A DNA stretch of 64,000 nt from Mycoavidus cysteinexigens_B (lineage in GTDB: Bacteria; Pseudomonadota; Gammaproteobacteria; Burkholderiales; Burkholderiaceae). The translations under genes and the position numbers were made by a program. Where the stretch lies: assembly GCA_031963465.1 (NCBI GenBank), contig JASSUG010000005.1:124001-188000 (forward strand). The letters are read 5' to 3'. The notes beneath the pieces were generated by a model. That model did no database searches. It saw only the letters and a list, made by a program, of their open reading frames with translations, and was not told the origin of the DNA. Below, piece after piece: positions 63,135 to 64,000 of this stretch; within the stretch, counting starts at the first letter, position 1, and the number at the start of each line of letters is the position of its first letter.

Positions 63135-64000
63135 ATGAGTCTTTTACGCACTAAGAACGTCGAACAGATGATCGCAGCAAGCGCTGCCAATACCGGGCTC
63201 CAGAAAACAATGGGGCCGCTCGATCTGACTTTCCTTGGCATTGGCGCAATCGTTGGCACAGGCATTTTTGTGTTAACGGGTACAGGTGCAGTCACGGCTG
63301 GTCCGGCACTGACCGTATCGTTCATTATTGCGGCCCTAGCATGCGGGTTTGCCGCGCTAGCCTATGCTGAATTCGCTTCGACCATTCCTGTCGCAGGTTC
63401 GATATATACCTATGCTTATGCCACCTTGGGCGAACTGATTGCCTGGTTGATTGGCTGGGACTTATTGCTTGAATATGGACTGGCGATTTCAGCTGTGGCG
63501 GTAGGTTGGTCAGGTTATTTTCAATCGCTGTTAGCCGGCTTTGGCATTACGCTACCGGCTATTTTAAGCGCCGCCCCAGGGACTTTGCCAGGACAGCTTT
63601 CGGTGTTCAATTTGCCCGCTTTTCTGGTGGTGATGGCCATCGCCGGCGTGCTCTCGCTTGGTGTGCGCGAATCGACGCGTATCAATAACATCATGGTGGT
63701 AGTTAAGATCAGCATTGTGTTGCTGGTGATTGTAGTTGGCGCCTTTCACGTGCAGCCGGCCAACTGGCAACCATTTATGCCAATGGGTTGGACCGGTACG
63801 CTCAGTGCGGCAGCAGTTATGTTCTTTGCTTTTATCGGTTTTGACTCCGTGAGTTCGGCGGCCGAAGAAGTTAAAAATCCAAAGCGTGATTTGCCAATTG
63901 GCATTATGGCATCGCTAGGCGCCTGTGCTTTGATGTATGTTGCCGTAGCGGCGGTCGTGACGGGTATTGTCCCTTACGCACAATTTATGGATGTTGCGCA
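63135..64000 (+). CDS. APC-superfamily amino-acid permease (cationic amino-acid transporter type), N-terminal part
   Basis: The frame is open from ATG 63135 to the window edge (288 codons). QKTMGPLDLTFLGIGAIVGT then GIFVLTG near residues 23-50 and FFAFIGFDSVSSAAEEVKNP then KRDLP near 235-260 are hallmark segments of YfnA/CAT-type permeases. About seven membrane helices are visible. The substrate cannot be fixed. It is divergent from ahcY; the 205 bp between the riboswitch and the ATG show no other gene. Confidence 0.9.
   Translation, partial: MSLLRTKNVEQMIAASAANTGLQKTMGPLDLTFLGIGAIVGTGIFVLTGTGAVTAGPALTVSFIIAALACGFAALAYAEFASTIPVAGSIYTYAYATLGELIAWLIGWDLLLEYGLAISAVAVGWSGYFQSLLAGFGITLPAILSAAPGTLPGQLSVFNLPAFLVVMAIAGVLSLGVRESTRINNIMVVVKISIVLLVIVVGAFHVQPANWQPFMPMGWTGTLSAAAVMFFAFIGFDSVSSAAEEVKNPKRDLPIGIMASLGACALMYVAVAAVVTGIVPYAQFMDVA

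Overview
The window reads as a chromosome segment of a Burkholderiaceae bacterium. The gene order mnmG-rsmG-parA-parB-atpIBEFHAGDC, the bioAFDB cluster, a gspDEF/C/GHIJKLMN cluster with gspC inverted, and ahcY under an SAH riboswitch are all typical of that family. Base composition looks balanced rather than GC-rich, and there are eukaryote-like WD40, possible F-box and NACHT proteins plus IS scars. This combination suggests a reduced, host-associated lineage, possibly an endofungal relative of Mycoavidus/Glomeribacter. The lineage is inference; no search could be run.

Layout: 1-1713 is a leftward pair (YbdK-like carboxylate-amine ligase, cut by the window edge, and a Kef-type antiporter). 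1714-2371 is an AT-rich, gene-free stretch with DnaA boxes and a parS site, a good oriC candidate. 2372-6733 is mnmG-rsmG-parA-parB, with a second perfect parS inside mnmG. 7001-14126 is the complete F1Fo ATP synthase operon. 14219-18534 is a small DUF1640-like coiled-coil gene split by a 4.05-kb composite IS982 element with an 8-bp target duplication; its cargo is an F-box-like/pentapeptide/WD40 gene. 18606-25295 carries fumC, hemE, priA and a hipBA toxin-antitoxin pair with twin operators. 25414-30407 has putA and a frameshifted amino-acid-binding protein gene. 30548-33495 has two transporters and a nitronate monooxygenase leftward. 33695-40097 is bioA-bioF-bioD-bioB and mnmC leftward. 40475-52680 has HU, a lytic transglycosylase and the type II secretion system. 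52712-55544 has an orphan outer-membrane efflux protein and a DUF4143 ATPase. 56124-61244 is a 1706-residue NLR-like protein. 61373-64000 has ahcY and the start of an amino-acid permease.

The most interesting content is the pair of giant WD40 genes. They share one chassis: helical segment, pentapeptide repeats, exactly 14 WD40 blades (two seven-bladed propellers) and a common C-terminal tail. They carry different heads: an F-box-like N-terminus in one, and TPR-like + TIR/SEFIR-like + NACHT ATPase in the other. In each array 12 units of exactly 126 bp are nearly identical except at a few codons, the positions that also vary in the NACHT-WD40 incompatibility proteins of filamentous fungi. One gene lies inside a composite transposon. 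The other lies between a DUF4143 ATPase gene and a stray copy of that gene's 3' end. I interpret them as a modular, rapidly diversifying recognition family, with one member perhaps acting as a STAND immune sensor and the other perhaps as a host-directed ubiquitin-ligase adapter.
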